The notes beneath the pieces are model-generated. The model saw only the letters and a program-made list of their open reading frames with translations, was not told the DNA's origin and ran no database searches. A stretch of 64,000 nt of DNA from Halopseudomonas aestusnigri (lineage in GTDB: Bacteria; Pseudomonadota; Gammaproteobacteria; Pseudomonadales; Pseudomonadaceae), in contig NZ_NBYK01000001.1 of the NCBI RefSeq assembly GCF_002197985.1, forward strand, positions 791,191 through 855,190. Direction: 5' to 3'. A program made the position numbers and the translations under genes. Positions 17,915 through 25,148 of the stretch are shown here, piece by piece; the stretch's first letter is position 1; each line of letters begins with the position of its first letter.

Positions 17915-18043
17915 CGCTTTCGTCGGAATCCGGAAGCGGGTAAAAGGCTTGGCGATAGGGGTAAATATAGAAGTAACTGTGAGTATCTTGTTTGGATTGG
18001 AAGTTTGGGTCTTCGCGACATTTCAATTTGTTAAGGGGGTTCT

Positions 18044-18233
18044 TATGGAAAATTCATCCGTGAAATCATGCGTATGGTGCGGGGTGGCGTTTCTGCGAGG
18101 CCATGGTGGGACACTTCCAATCCAGACGAGAGATTATCAGTTGCCGAGTATTTGCTCAGCTAGGAGAAACGTAGAGAGGTTCGAGTCCTCACCCTCGCAC
18201 CAATTTCATGCTGCGGAGGTGTCCGCAGCTTAA
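18044..18233 (+). CDS. Cassette 5 possible small ORF
   Basis: ATG at 18044 with a strong AAGGGGG ribosome site; 62 residues (MENSSVKSCVWCGVAFLRG...), with one CVWC pair, ending TAA inside the R'' of attC 5. The coding region runs straight through the tRNA-like structure at 18079-18202, so one of the two readings may be incidental. I do not recognise the protein. The good ribosome site and the cassette-style stop favour it; the RNA features argue against it. Confidence 0.35.
18079..18202 (+). ncRNA. tRNA-like RNA in cassette 5 (T-arm, acceptor stem and CCA end)
   Basis: The 3' part reads as a tRNA end: T-stem AGAGG / CCTC around the loop TTCGAGT (18180-18186), then CCCTCGC, A and CCA (18200-18202). 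The 5' end GCGGGG (18079) pairs with CCC-CGC (one bulged T), and a following GGCG recalls the leucine-tRNA 5' end GCGAGGGTGGCG. A second stem, CGTTTCT with AGAAACG, closes the interior. At 124 nt it is longer than a tRNA and I could not fit a canonical anticodon arm, so this is a tRNA-derived or tRNA-mimic RNA rather than a certain tRNA. A hairpin at 18211-18228 follows. Confidence 0.45.
18211..18228 (+). terminator. Hairpin after the tRNA-like RNA
   Basis: Perfect 7-bp stem CTGCGGA/TCCGCAG with loop GGTG, 8 bp downstream of the CCA end. There is no T-run, so it may be a processing or pause hairpin rather than an intrinsic terminator. Confidence 0.4.
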
Positions 18234-18329
18234 CAAGACGCATCAATTCGCGGCCGGTGGCCGCCGGACGCCATTTACATTGCGGCTGTGCCTCCATTAC
18301 AAGGGCGCCGTTGTGCGCTGGCGTTAGTT
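18228..18329 (+). other. attC site 5
   Basis: R'' GCTTAAC (fits RYYYAAC) at 18228-18234 and R' GTTAGTT at 18323-18329. 102 bp, the longest in the array, with a GC-rich centre CGGCCGGTGGCCGCCGG. Confidence 0.8.
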
Positions 18330-18341
18330 ACTAGGAAGAGT

Positions 18342-18674
18342 ATGCAGGAAATACCTTTAGGGACATTTAATTAAAAGCTCTACGAGAAAAACGGCGAGAC
18401 TTACTACACAATCACGCCAATATTTGGCATGAGCACAAACTTCTATCTCAATGCACCGCTGTCGAAAATAGAGGTGTTAAAAAATGAAGAAAATGAGCTT
18501 CTTATTAAGAAAGGCATATTAAAATTGAAAATGTCTTTCAAGTCTTATACCCCAGGCTTGTTCAAGTTGAAGTTAAAGCCATATTGCTTTGGCTTGCCAT
18601 TTGGAATCTATTGGTGCGAGATTTCCTCAACAAATAAAACTAAGCTACAGGAAGTATTCGTTGTATACAGCTAA
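18342..18674 (+). pseudogene. Cassette 6 gene interrupted by a nonsense codon
   Basis: AGGAAGAG precedes ATG 18342, which begins MQEIPLGTFN and then meets TAA at 18372-18374. The same frame stays open afterwards for 100 codons (KLYEKNGETYYTITPIFGMS... to VFVVYS), ending in TAA inside the R'' of attC 6. The simplest reading is one 110-residue gene with a single nonsense mutation; restart at ATG 18429 would give an 81-residue fragment. Lys/Tyr-rich, AT-rich codons, no family recognised. Confidence 0.65.
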
Positions 18675-18752
18675 CAAGGCTATCAAAAATCGGCCGCAAA
18701 ATGCGCGGCCTACGACGCTCCTTGCGTCGCGCGTTTTATGGCGGCGTTATGT
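18669..18752 (+). other. attC site 6
   Basis: R'' AGCTAAC at 18669-18675, R' GTTATGT at 18746-18752, 84 bp; centre CGGCCGCAAAATGCGCGGCC. Confidence 0.82.
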
Positions 18753-18762
18753 GTGAAATACG

Positions 18763-19068
18763 ATGAACAGAACTTTATTGCCATTACTTTTTGTGTCGCT
18801 TATCTATTTTGCGATTATGTGCTCTATTGAAAGTATCTCTGCTTCAAATGCATTTGGATGGCTGGGGTTTTCTATTGCGGCAGGTTCAATAATTTATTTC
18901 ATGTTGTTTGCGCCGTATGGCTTACGAACTCACACAAAAGTATTTTGGAAAGAGCAAAAATATAAGCATCCAGTAGCCGAAATCCCTCTTAAAGTGGTGG
19001 GAGGTATTCTGGTTCCAGTGGTGCTATGTTTGGCGCTCAGTTTTGGGTTTTATGCATATACAGTTTAA
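18763..19068 (+). CDS. Cassette 7 membrane protein, unknown
   Basis: 101 residues with three hydrophobic helices: LLPLLFVSLIYFAIMC near the N terminus, WLGFSIAAGSIIYFMLFAPY, and GGILVPVVLCLALSFGF, joined by a basic loop (FWKEQKYKHP). The ATG comes 10 bp after the attC 6 core, leaving little room for a ribosome site (GTGTGAAA), so translation may depend on upstream transcripts. Family not recognised. Confidence 0.7.
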   Translation: MNRTLLPLLFVSLIYFAIMCSIESISASNAFGWLGFSIAAGSIIYFMLFAPYGLRTHTKVFWKEQKYKHPVAEIPLKVVGGILVPVVLCLALSFGFYAYTV

Positions 19069-19072
19069 AGCA

Positions 19073-19161
19073 CATGGCAAAGCGCTCAGATGCGTTCCGG
19101 CCGCAAAAAGCGCTGCGGCCACCGGCCTCGCTGACGCTCGCCGTCCAGCTTCACGTTAACC
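19073..19161 (+). other. attC site 7 (degenerate)
   Basis: Same centre as attC 1 (GCGTTCCGGCC ... CTCGCTGACGCTCGCCG) and almost the same length (89 bp), but the R'' position reads CATGGCA and the R' is GTTAACC. The last cassette may therefore be fixed in place. Confidence 0.65.
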
Positions 19162-19184
19162 CGCTACCACCAGGATCAACCAAA

Positions 19185-19685
19185 TTGAAACGCGTTATCC
19201 CGTCAGTCATTCTGGCGATTCTCCTTGTTACGCTGCTGTCAGAGTTCTTCAAGGTCATTGATTTTTACCGTGCGCCCGCTGCCTTCGCGTTGCTGACCCA
19301 TGTCTCTGCTGTCCATGATGTTGTGCTGCACCAATATGGCTTGGCCTTTCTGCTGATCAAGCTACTGGCATCGCTTGTCGTGTTTGCGTGCTGGTTCAGG
19401 GTGTTGCTGTGGCCCGAGCGGTTTGGCTGGCTGCGCTACGGCACGTTTATCTACGCTGGCTTTCAGCTACTGGTGGGTGTGTTGGTGGTGACGGGAATAA
19501 ACGGGGCGCTGCACTATGCTGCCGGCTTGCCGGTGGCACTATGGGATTTTTCGCTGCTGGCGGCAGCGAGTGCGTGGGGTGTGATCCTGTACCTGGGGTG
19601 TGTTGTGGTTGGAGTGCCGCTGCTACTGGTTATTCTGGCGCAGCGTCATCATCGACGGATTGTCGGGCAGCAAAGGGGAGAGTGA
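19185..19685 (+). CDS. Four-helix inner-membrane protein, unknown
   Basis: 166 residues from TTG at 19185 (CAGGAT upstream), with about four membrane helices: VILAILLVTLLSEF, AFLLIKLLASLVVFACWF, YAGFQLLVGVLVVTGI and WGVILYLGCVVVGVPLLLVI. An in-frame upstream extension reads through the attC and is rejected. It ends 1 bp before the racemase ATG, so the two are one operon. There is no attC after it, so it is chromosomal flank rather than a recognisable cassette. No family recognised. Confidence 0.7.
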   Translation: MKRVIPSVILAILLVTLLSEFFKVIDFYRAPAAFALLTHVSAVHDVVLHQYGLAFLLIKLLASLVVFACWFRVLLWPERFGWLRYGTFIYAGFQLLVGVLVVTGINGALHYAAGLPVALWDFSLLAAASAWGVILYLGCVVVGVPLLLVILAQRHHRRIVGQQRGE

Positions 19686-19686
19686 T

Positions 19687-20376
19687 ATGAAGACTGCCGG
19701 GTTGCTGGGTGGCATGAGCTGGGAAAGCACGGCCGGCTATTACAAGGCGATCAACGAGGGTATCAAACAGCGGCTGGGTGGCTTGCATTCCGCCCGGATC
19801 GTGTTGTTCAGTGTCGATTTCGAGCCAATCGAGCGGTTGCAGCGTGAGGGCGACTGGGAAGGTGCGGCGCGGGTGCTGTCTGAAGCAGCCCGGAAGATTG
19901 AAGGGGCCGGGGCTGATTTTCTGTTGATCTGTACCAACACCATGCACAAGGTAGCGCCGCAGATTCAGAGTGCTATCGGCATCCCGTTGCTGCACATCGC
20001 CGATGCGACCGCAGAGGTGCTGGTCAGCAACCAGGTGAAAAAGGTCGGCCTGCTCGGCACGGCGTTTACCATGGAGCAGGATTTTTACAAGGGCCGGTTG
20101 CAGGAGCAGTTCGGCATCGAGGTAATCGTGCCCGCAACGGACGACCGCCAAATCGTGCATTCGGTTATTTATGAGGAGCTGTGCCTGGGCACAATCACTC
20201 CGGAGTCAAAAGCCGAGTTTCTGCGCATTATCGATGGGTTGTTTGCGAGCGGGGCAGAGGGGGTGATTCTCGGCTGCACCGAAATCAGCATGCTGGTCAC
20301 GCAGGCTGATACCGCGGTGCCGCTTTATGACACTACCCGGATTCACGCAGACAGCGCGGTTGCCGAGCTGATCTAG
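19687..20376 (+). CDS. Aspartate/glutamate racemase family protein (YgeA/RacX type)
   Basis: 229 residues; cofactor-independent amino-acid racemase. Both catalytic cysteines are present: ICTNTMHK in the first half and LGCTEISML in the second, with the family opening KTAGLLGGMSWESTAGYYK. AAGGGGAG precedes the ATG. In E. coli YgeA favours homoserine and other amino acids over Asp, so the substrate here is open. It is coupled to the upstream membrane protein, which might help export or uptake of its product (inference only). Confidence 0.9.
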   Translation: MKTAGLLGGMSWESTAGYYKAINEGIKQRLGGLHSARIVLFSVDFEPIERLQREGDWEGAARVLSEAARKIEGAGADFLLICTNTMHKVAPQIQSAIGIPLLHIADATAEVLVSNQVKKVGLLGTAFTMEQDFYKGRLQEQFGIEVIVPATDDRQIVHSVIYEELCLGTITPESKAEFLRIIDGLFASGAEGVILGCTEISMLVTQADTAVPLYDTTRIHADSAVAELI

Positions 20377-20506
20377 AGCCCGGTAAATCAGTCGCTGCTG
20401 TTGGCCAAGTCACCTCTGGTCGTGCGTTAAGCTCGTCATCGTTAACGTCAGAGCCAGCAGAGGCTTTGTTGTTATCTCGATGAACGCCACCGGACAGAAA
20501 ATCGTG

Positions 20507-20610
20507 CTTTACCTGTATCGGTGATGCGGTTACCTTGCGGATGTGGCAATAAGCCAGTTCGCAAAGGCCCAAGGATGGCGCAGATATCATTTCCAGGCAG
20601 TTCTGCTGTC
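20507..20610 (+). repeat. Decayed copy of the 5' end of the Mrr gene
   Basis: Blocks in the same order as at 14176-14300: CTTTACC, TGGCAATAAGCCA (20544-20556 versus 14215-14227), GGATGGCGC (with ATG at 20575 versus 14251) and TTCTGCTGTC (20601-20610 versus 14291-14300). Small deletions separate the blocks, and no open nuclease frame follows. The gap 20377-20902 holds no other recognisable gene; GTTAGGT at 20840-20846 fits an integron core but has no attC before it. Confidence 0.6.
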
Positions 20611-20902
20611 GGATCATCTTCTTATCATCGGTCGCATCTGCTGCCCGGTGGTTTTGGCGGCCGTGCCTCGGGCGCCGGTACATGCTTTATCCCCATGTAT
20701 TTTCTTGCTTGCCTGGCACCAGTGCGCTTTGTCGTCGCTCGTGTGCGCCAGGAGCGGCCACTCGAATGGGTGTGGTCCTCATGCCGATTCACTTGTACGC
20801 GTGAAGGGAGGGCTGGCGAAAGAAACAGACAGAGCCGCTGTTAGGTTACGTCATTGGGTGTGGCGTAAAGGGAAGTGAAAAATACAACAAGAAAGAGGCC
20901 GT

Positions 20903-21514
20903 ATGAATTCCATTAGATTGATGTTTTCCCTGTTTGTAATTGCATTTCTGTCGGGCTGTATGACGACCAAATCCTACGTCGACCCCACCTATGGGAAGAC
21001 CGCTTATAGCGACATCAAGTCGGTTGCAACGCCATACAATTCAAACGTCAGTGTCGAGTTTCGGCGCAACGGTACTCACTTTGCTCGTGCCGATTCAGAA
21101 TTGCGCGGCCATGTAGAGCGAACCCTGCGTGCCTCCGGCGTGGTTGTACCGGGCGCAGCAGGCGCCAACTACAGCATCCGTGTGATTGTGAACAATGTGG
21201 GTGACGTCAGTGGCGCAGCTGCCAAGGGCTTTGCTACCGGTCTGACGCTGGGTGCTGCGGGCTCGCTGGTTACCGATTACTACGAAGCAACCATCGAGCT
21301 TGTGGATGCGGATGGCAATACCCACTCCGGTTCATACAAGCATGCGCTGCATACGACCATTGGCAATAAGCGTGCGCCCTTCAACATGCAACCGACAACG
21401 CCGGCAGATGCGTTCGGTCGTGTTGTTGAGCAGACTGTTCTGAATTTCATTAAAGAGATGCAGGAACAAGGGCTGCTCAGCTTCTGCGAGCCGGTACTTC
21501 CAGCCCGCGCCTGA
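20903..21514 (+). CDS. Outer-membrane or inner-membrane lipoprotein, unknown
   Basis: 203 residues with a lipoprotein signal (FSLFVIAFLSGC; lipobox LSGC, modified Cys 19). The mature part has an N-terminal region of short strands and a Gly-rich segment (AAKGFATGLTLGAAGSLVTD) resembling glycine-zipper lipoproteins, then YYEATIELVDADGNTHSG. AAAGAGGC precedes the ATG. The stop lies inside GCCTGAT, a possible decayed R'' core, so this gene may once have been a cassette. Function unknown. Confidence 0.75.
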   Translation: MNSIRLMFSLFVIAFLSGCMTTKSYVDPTYGKTAYSDIKSVATPYNSNVSVEFRRNGTHFARADSELRGHVERTLRASGVVVPGAAGANYSIRVIVNNVGDVSGAAAKGFATGLTLGAAGSLVTDYYEATIELVDADGNTHSGSYKHALHTTIGNKRAPFNMQPTTPADAFGRVVEQTVLNFIKEMQEQGLLSFCEPVLPARA

Positions 21515-21578
21515 TACCGCCTTGCTGACTGCGGTCGGGCCGGACTCCGCTTCCCGGCCGCAGATTAGGGCGTTGGTA
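21509..21578 (+). other. Possible decayed attC after the lipoprotein gene
   Basis: GCCTGAT (21509) and GTTGGTA (21572-21578) stand 70 bp apart, with a strong inner stem CTGCGG...CCGCAG. Neither core fits the consensus fully, so the call is weak. Confidence 0.3.
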
Positions 21579-21697
21579 TGAGATTGAGGGCATTGTATGC
21601 CGCGTCGCCCCCGGCGATGTTTATGCTTTTTTGTGTCTGGTGGCTCACTGATTGGCGCTTGGAAGGCGAGCCTGCGCAGCATTGACCGTCAACTCGG

Positions 21698-22642
21698 TTA
21701 GCGACTCCTTCTCACCGTCTCCGACGGACTCTCACCAAACAACGCTTTGTAATCCCGCGCAAACTGCCCCGGATGCCAGAAGCCGCTGTCTGCCGCGACG
21801 ACGGCGATAGGGCTGGTTTGTTGCGGGTCGCTGAGGGCGCGGCGAACGCGGTTGAGGCGCGCGCTGCGCAGGAACTGCAGCGGGCTGATGCCAAGAATGC
21901 TTTCGAAGCTGTATTGCAAGGTGCGACGGCTGACGTGTACGCGCTCGCACAGCTCGGGAATGCTCAGCGGGGCTTCCGGGTGTTCGGCCAGATAGGCTTT
22001 CACTTGCTCGACTACCTTGCGCCGATGCGCGTAGCTGGGCGCTGCGGCCGGTTGGGCGGCGTTGGCGACCAGTTCCAGCAGGGCCTGGCTGGCGAGTTGC
22101 TGCTGGTGTTCGCTGTCGAGTCCGAGGGTGCCGCGGTAGAGCACCTGCTCCAGCAGGCCGCGAACCTGGTCGAGCTGCTCCTGCGGTACGGTCAGACGCG
22201 GGCTGTGTTCGAGTGAGTGCAGATCCAGCGTGCGCTCTTCGCGCTCGGCGGCGCGCAGTAGCATTTCTTCCTTGATGACGATGCCGTAGATGTCGAAGGC
22301 ATCGGGGGTCATCAATTCAAAGTCGCGGCTGCCGGGGCGGCACATCAGTTGGTCACTGCCGACCTCAAGACCGTTAATGCGGCAGTCTGCCGCGCGGGCG
22401 GGGATGCCCAGCCAGAGCGCATCCTTCCAGACGTTGCACTGCTGCCGCAGGGAGCGGTTGGTATGCTCCTTGAACAGTTGGCAGCCGTCCAGCGCCACTT
22501 CATCTATTCGCCCATAGAAGCGCCCGCCGCCCAACTGGTCATATTCCTGCTGCCAGTTGGTCAGGTTGTGGGCGTGTTCGTCGGCGTCCTGTGCCTCACG
22601 TGTGCTCCTTGCTGGTGCATTGTGCTCCGTTGTGGGCTGCAT
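21698..22642 (-). CDS. AraC-family regulator of ethanolamine genes (EutR/EatR-like)
   Basis: 314 residues. The N-terminal part is a sensor domain without a recognised name; the C-terminal ~100 residues hold two helix-turn-helix motifs (IPELCERVHVSRRTLQYSFE and IAVVAADSGFWHPGQFARDY), with KALFGESPSETVRR at the end, the usual AraC/XylS architecture. It is divergent from eutB with a 210-bp shared control region, which points to activation of eutBC and the permease, as for EutR in enterics and EatR in Pseudomonas. The ATG at 22642 is the first in frame; a slightly later start is possible. Confidence 0.85.
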   Translation of the reverse strand: MQPTTEHNAPARSTREAQDADEHAHNLTNWQQEYDQLGGGRFYGRIDEVALDGCQLFKEHTNRSLRQQCNVWKDALWLGIPARAADCRINGLEVGSDQLMCRPGSRDFELMTPDAFDIYGIVIKEEMLLRAAEREERTLDLHSLEHSPRLTVPQEQLDQVRGLLEQVLYRGTLGLDSEHQQQLASQALLELVANAAQPAAAPSYAHRRKVVEQVKAYLAEHPEAPLSIPELCERVHVSRRTLQYSFESILGISPLQFLRSARLNRVRRALSDPQQTSPIAVVAADSGFWHPGQFARDYKALFGESPSETVRRSR

Positions 22643-22852
22643 TGGCGAGCGCTCGCGTGTTCAGTTGGCGGCATCCTAACGCAGGATGCTCGGGTGGAAT
22701 ATGCCTCAAAGGGCTTCAATGGGCCGCCTGGGACACTTTTGCCAAATCTTGATAGCCCGCTGGAACAGGTATCGCATCTGTTTCAGGCATCTTCCGCTGC
22801 TTCGCGTGACTTGCGCGACATTCGCAGCAATTTGCATGCCTGAGGTAACACG

Positions 22853-24259
22853 ATGACGCATTCCTACCGCTATACGCTGGGCAGCCGAACCTTCGGCTTC
22901 CGCGATCTGGCCGAGCTGATGGCCAAGGCGACACCACAACGCTCCGGTGATCGACTGGCCGGTGTTATTGCGCTGTCTGCCGAGGAGCGCGCGGTCGCGC
23001 AGATGGCTCTGGCCGAGGTACCACTGAAGACCTTTCTGAATGAGGCGCTGGTGCCCTATGAAGCGGACGAAATCACCCGCTTGATTATCGACGAGCATGA
23101 GCCGGCGGCGTTTGCGCCCATATCGCACCTGACCGTCGGGGACTTTCGCAACTGGCTGCTGAGCGACCACGCGACCCCGGAGGTATTGCAGTCGATCCGC
23201 GCGGGCGTGACGCCGGAGATGGCCGCGGCGGTGAGCAAGATCATGCGCAATCAGGATCTGATTCTGGTCGCGAGGAAGTGTCATGTGAACACCGCGTTTC
23301 GCAACACCATCGGGTTGCCCGGTCGGCTGTCAACCCGCTTGCAGCCAAATCACCCGACTGATGATGTCAACGGCATCGCTGCCAGCATCCTCGATGGGTT
23401 GCTCTACGGTAACGGTGATGCGGTGATTGGTATCAACCCTGCTACCGACAACGTGGCGCAGGCCATCAAGCTGATGAAGCTGATGGGCGAGGTGATCGAG
23501 AAGTATGAGATCCCGACCCAATCCTGCGTACTGACCCATGTGACCAATACCATCGAGTGCATCGAGGCCGGGGCGCCGGTTGATCTGGTGTTCCAGTCGA
23601 TTGGTGGCACCGAGGGAACGAACACTAGCTTTGGTTTCAACCTGGCTACCCTGGCCGAAGCGCAGCAGGCGGCGTTGAGCCTGAAGCGCGGCACGGTGGG
23701 CAACAACGTGATGTATTTCGAGACGGGGCAGGGCAGTGCGCTGTCTGCCAACGCGCATCATGGTCTGGACCAGCAGACCTGCGAGGCCCGCGCTTATGCC
23801 GTGGCACGCAAGTTCAAGCCGCTGCTGGTCAACACTGTGGTCGGTTTTATTGGCCCGGAGTACCTGTTCGACGGCAAGGAAATCATCCGCGCCGGGCTGG
23901 AAGATCACTTCTGCGCCAAGCTGCTCGGCCTGCCGATGGGGTGTGATGTCTGTTACACCAACCACGCCGAGGCGGATCAAAACGACATGGACAACCTGCT
24001 GACCCTGCTGGGTGTGGCGGGCTGCTCCTTTGTGATGGGCATCCCCGGCTCGGACGACATCATGCTCAACTACCAGACCACTTCATTCCATGACGCGCTG
24101 TATGCGCGCCGTGCGCTGGGGCTGCGGCCATCGCCGGAGTTTGAGCAGTGGCTGATCCGCATGCAGATCATGCGCGATGCCGACCGTCACATTCTGCACG
24201 ACGCGCTGCCTGAGCCCTTTGCCCGCTCACTGAAGGCGTTGCCGGGAGGCAGAGCATGA
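22853..24259 (+). CDS. eutB: Ethanolamine ammonia-lyase large subunit
   Basis: Catalytic subunit of the adenosylcobalamin-dependent enzyme that splits ethanolamine to acetaldehyde and ammonia. The TIM-barrel core is plain: NDVNGIAASILDGLLYGNGD-type segment, IGINPATDNV, THVTNTIE, FQSIGGTEGTN, TGQGSALSANAHHG and CDVCYTNHAEADQNDMDNL. 468 residues, close to family length. GAGG precedes the ATG at 22853. It overlaps eutC by ATGA. No carboxysome shell genes are visible, so this is the simple non-compartment form of the pathway. Confidence 0.96.
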   Translation: MTHSYRYTLGSRTFGFRDLAELMAKATPQRSGDRLAGVIALSAEERAVAQMALAEVPLKTFLNEALVPYEADEITRLIIDEHEPAAFAPISHLTVGDFRNWLLSDHATPEVLQSIRAGVTPEMAAAVSKIMRNQDLILVARKCHVNTAFRNTIGLPGRLSTRLQPNHPTDDVNGIAASILDGLLYGNGDAVIGINPATDNVAQAIKLMKLMGEVIEKYEIPTQSCVLTHVTNTIECIEAGAPVDLVFQSIGGTEGTNTSFGFNLATLAEAQQAALSLKRGTVGNNVMYFETGQGSALSANAHHGLDQQTCEARAYAVARKFKPLLVNTVVGFIGPEYLFDGKEIIRAGLEDHFCAKLLGLPMGCDVCYTNHAEADQNDMDNLLTLLGVAGCSFVMGIPGSDDIMLNYQTTSFHDALYARRALGLRPSPEFEQWLIRMQIMRDADRHILHDALPEPFARSLKALPGGRA

Positions 24260-25101
24260 GTTCGTCAAATGACAAAACCCGCAACCAGCCCGGTGCGGTG
24301 GTCGAGAACCCCTGGCGTCGCCTGCGCGAATTTACCGATGCGCGTATTGGCCTCGGCCGGGCCGGGATCAGCCTGCCGACCAGCGAGCTGCTGGCGTTCC
24401 AGCTGTCCCACGCGCAGGCCCGCGACGCGGTGCATCTGCCGCTGGATATCGACGCCCTTTGCAGTGAGCTGGCTGCTGACCCGCAGTTGGCTGCGCTGGG
24501 TGAGCCGATTCGCCTGCACAGTCAGGCGACTGATCGCATGACCTATCTGCAGCGTCCGGATCTGGGCCGTCTGCTGGACGATGCCTCGCGTGAGCAACTG
24601 GTTGCGCTGTGCTGTGAGCAGCCGAGCGATCTGGCCATCGTGATTGTGGACGGCCTCTCATCCCGCGCAATTGCACAGAACGCGGTGCCGTTTCTGCAGC
24701 GTTTTATGGGGCTGTTGGCCAGCGAGTTGCCGGAGTGCTCACTGGCGCCGCTGACCATCGTTGAGCAGGGCCGCGTTGCCGTTGGTGATGACGTGGGCGC
24801 GCTGCTGAACGCCCGCGCGGTGTTGCTGCTGATTGGTGAGCGTCCGGGCTTGAGTTCGCCGGACAGCCTTGGGCTGTACCTGACCTGGGCACCCAAGCCG
24901 GGGCTGACCGATGCCGCGCGCAACTGCATTTCCAACGTGCGGCCGGCAGGGTTGCCGCATGTCGAGGGGGCCAAACGGGCGCTGTATCTGCTGCGCGAGG
25001 CGCAGCGGCTGAAGCTCTCGGGGGTCAACCTCAAGGATCGCACCGAAGACGCGGTGATTGAGCACCGCGGCAGCGGTCGCAATTTTCTGGTTTCCGAGTG
25101 A
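24256..25101 (+). CDS. eutC: Ethanolamine ammonia-lyase small subunit
   Basis: Partner of EutB; the heterodimer binds adenosylcobalamin at the interface. 281 residues with WRRLREFTDARIGLGRAG, VIVDGLSSRAIAQ, LIGERPGLSSPDSLGLYLTW and the C-terminal NCISNVRPAGL, all conserved in EutC. Start overlaps the eutB stop, so stoichiometric co-translation is likely. The permease gene follows after 47 bp. Confidence 0.95.
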   Translation: MSSSNDKTRNQPGAVVENPWRRLREFTDARIGLGRAGISLPTSELLAFQLSHAQARDAVHLPLDIDALCSELAADPQLAALGEPIRLHSQATDRMTYLQRPDLGRLLDDASREQLVALCCEQPSDLAIVIVDGLSSRAIAQNAVPFLQRFMGLLASELPECSLAPLTIVEQGRVAVGDDVGALLNARAVLLLIGERPGLSSPDSLGLYLTWAPKPGLTDAARNCISNVRPAGLPHVEGAKRALYLLREAQRLKLSGVNLKDRTEDAVIEHRGSGRNFLVSE

Positions 25102-25148
25102 CGTCGGGGAGGCGTCATTCACAACTGCAACACCACTGAGGATCTCTC

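Larger units (their letters stand above)
15337..19161 (+). mobile_element. Integron cassette cluster lacking an integrase (CALIN)
   Basis: Seven consecutive units, each a short plus-strand coding (or RNA) segment followed by an attC-like imperfect palindrome that ends in a GTTRRRY-type core. Predicted crossover points (after the G) are 15337, 16139, 16644, 17233, 17908, 18323, 18746 and 19155. The left boundary core is GTTAGGG at 15337-15343; no attC precedes it. No tyrosine recombinase (intI) is found anywhere in the window, so it is a CALIN or the distal part of an array cut off from its integrase. The cassettes are visibly richer in A+T than the flanking genes and most products match nothing I recognise. 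Confidence 0.85.

Noticed and set aside
18079-18202. tmRNA or a plain leucine tRNA
   Set aside because: Too short for tmRNA and without a tag frame; 5' GCGGGGTGGCG recalls tRNA-Leu but the anticodon arm cannot be fitted, so I list it only as tRNA-like.
17949-18233. 94-codon frame from TTG in cassette 5
   Set aside because: No ribosome site at the TTG; the ATG at 18044 with AAGGGGG is the only plausible start in that frame.
20427-20443. GTTAAGC and GTTAACG near 20.43 kb as integron cores
   Set aside because: No matching R'' or inner arms at a suitable distance; likely chance matches.
22729-22743. Possible sigma-54 promoter (TGGGACACTTTTGCC) upstream of eutB
   Set aside because: The GG-to-GC spacing is one base short of the -24/-12 rule, and the AraC-type regulator does not require sigma-54.
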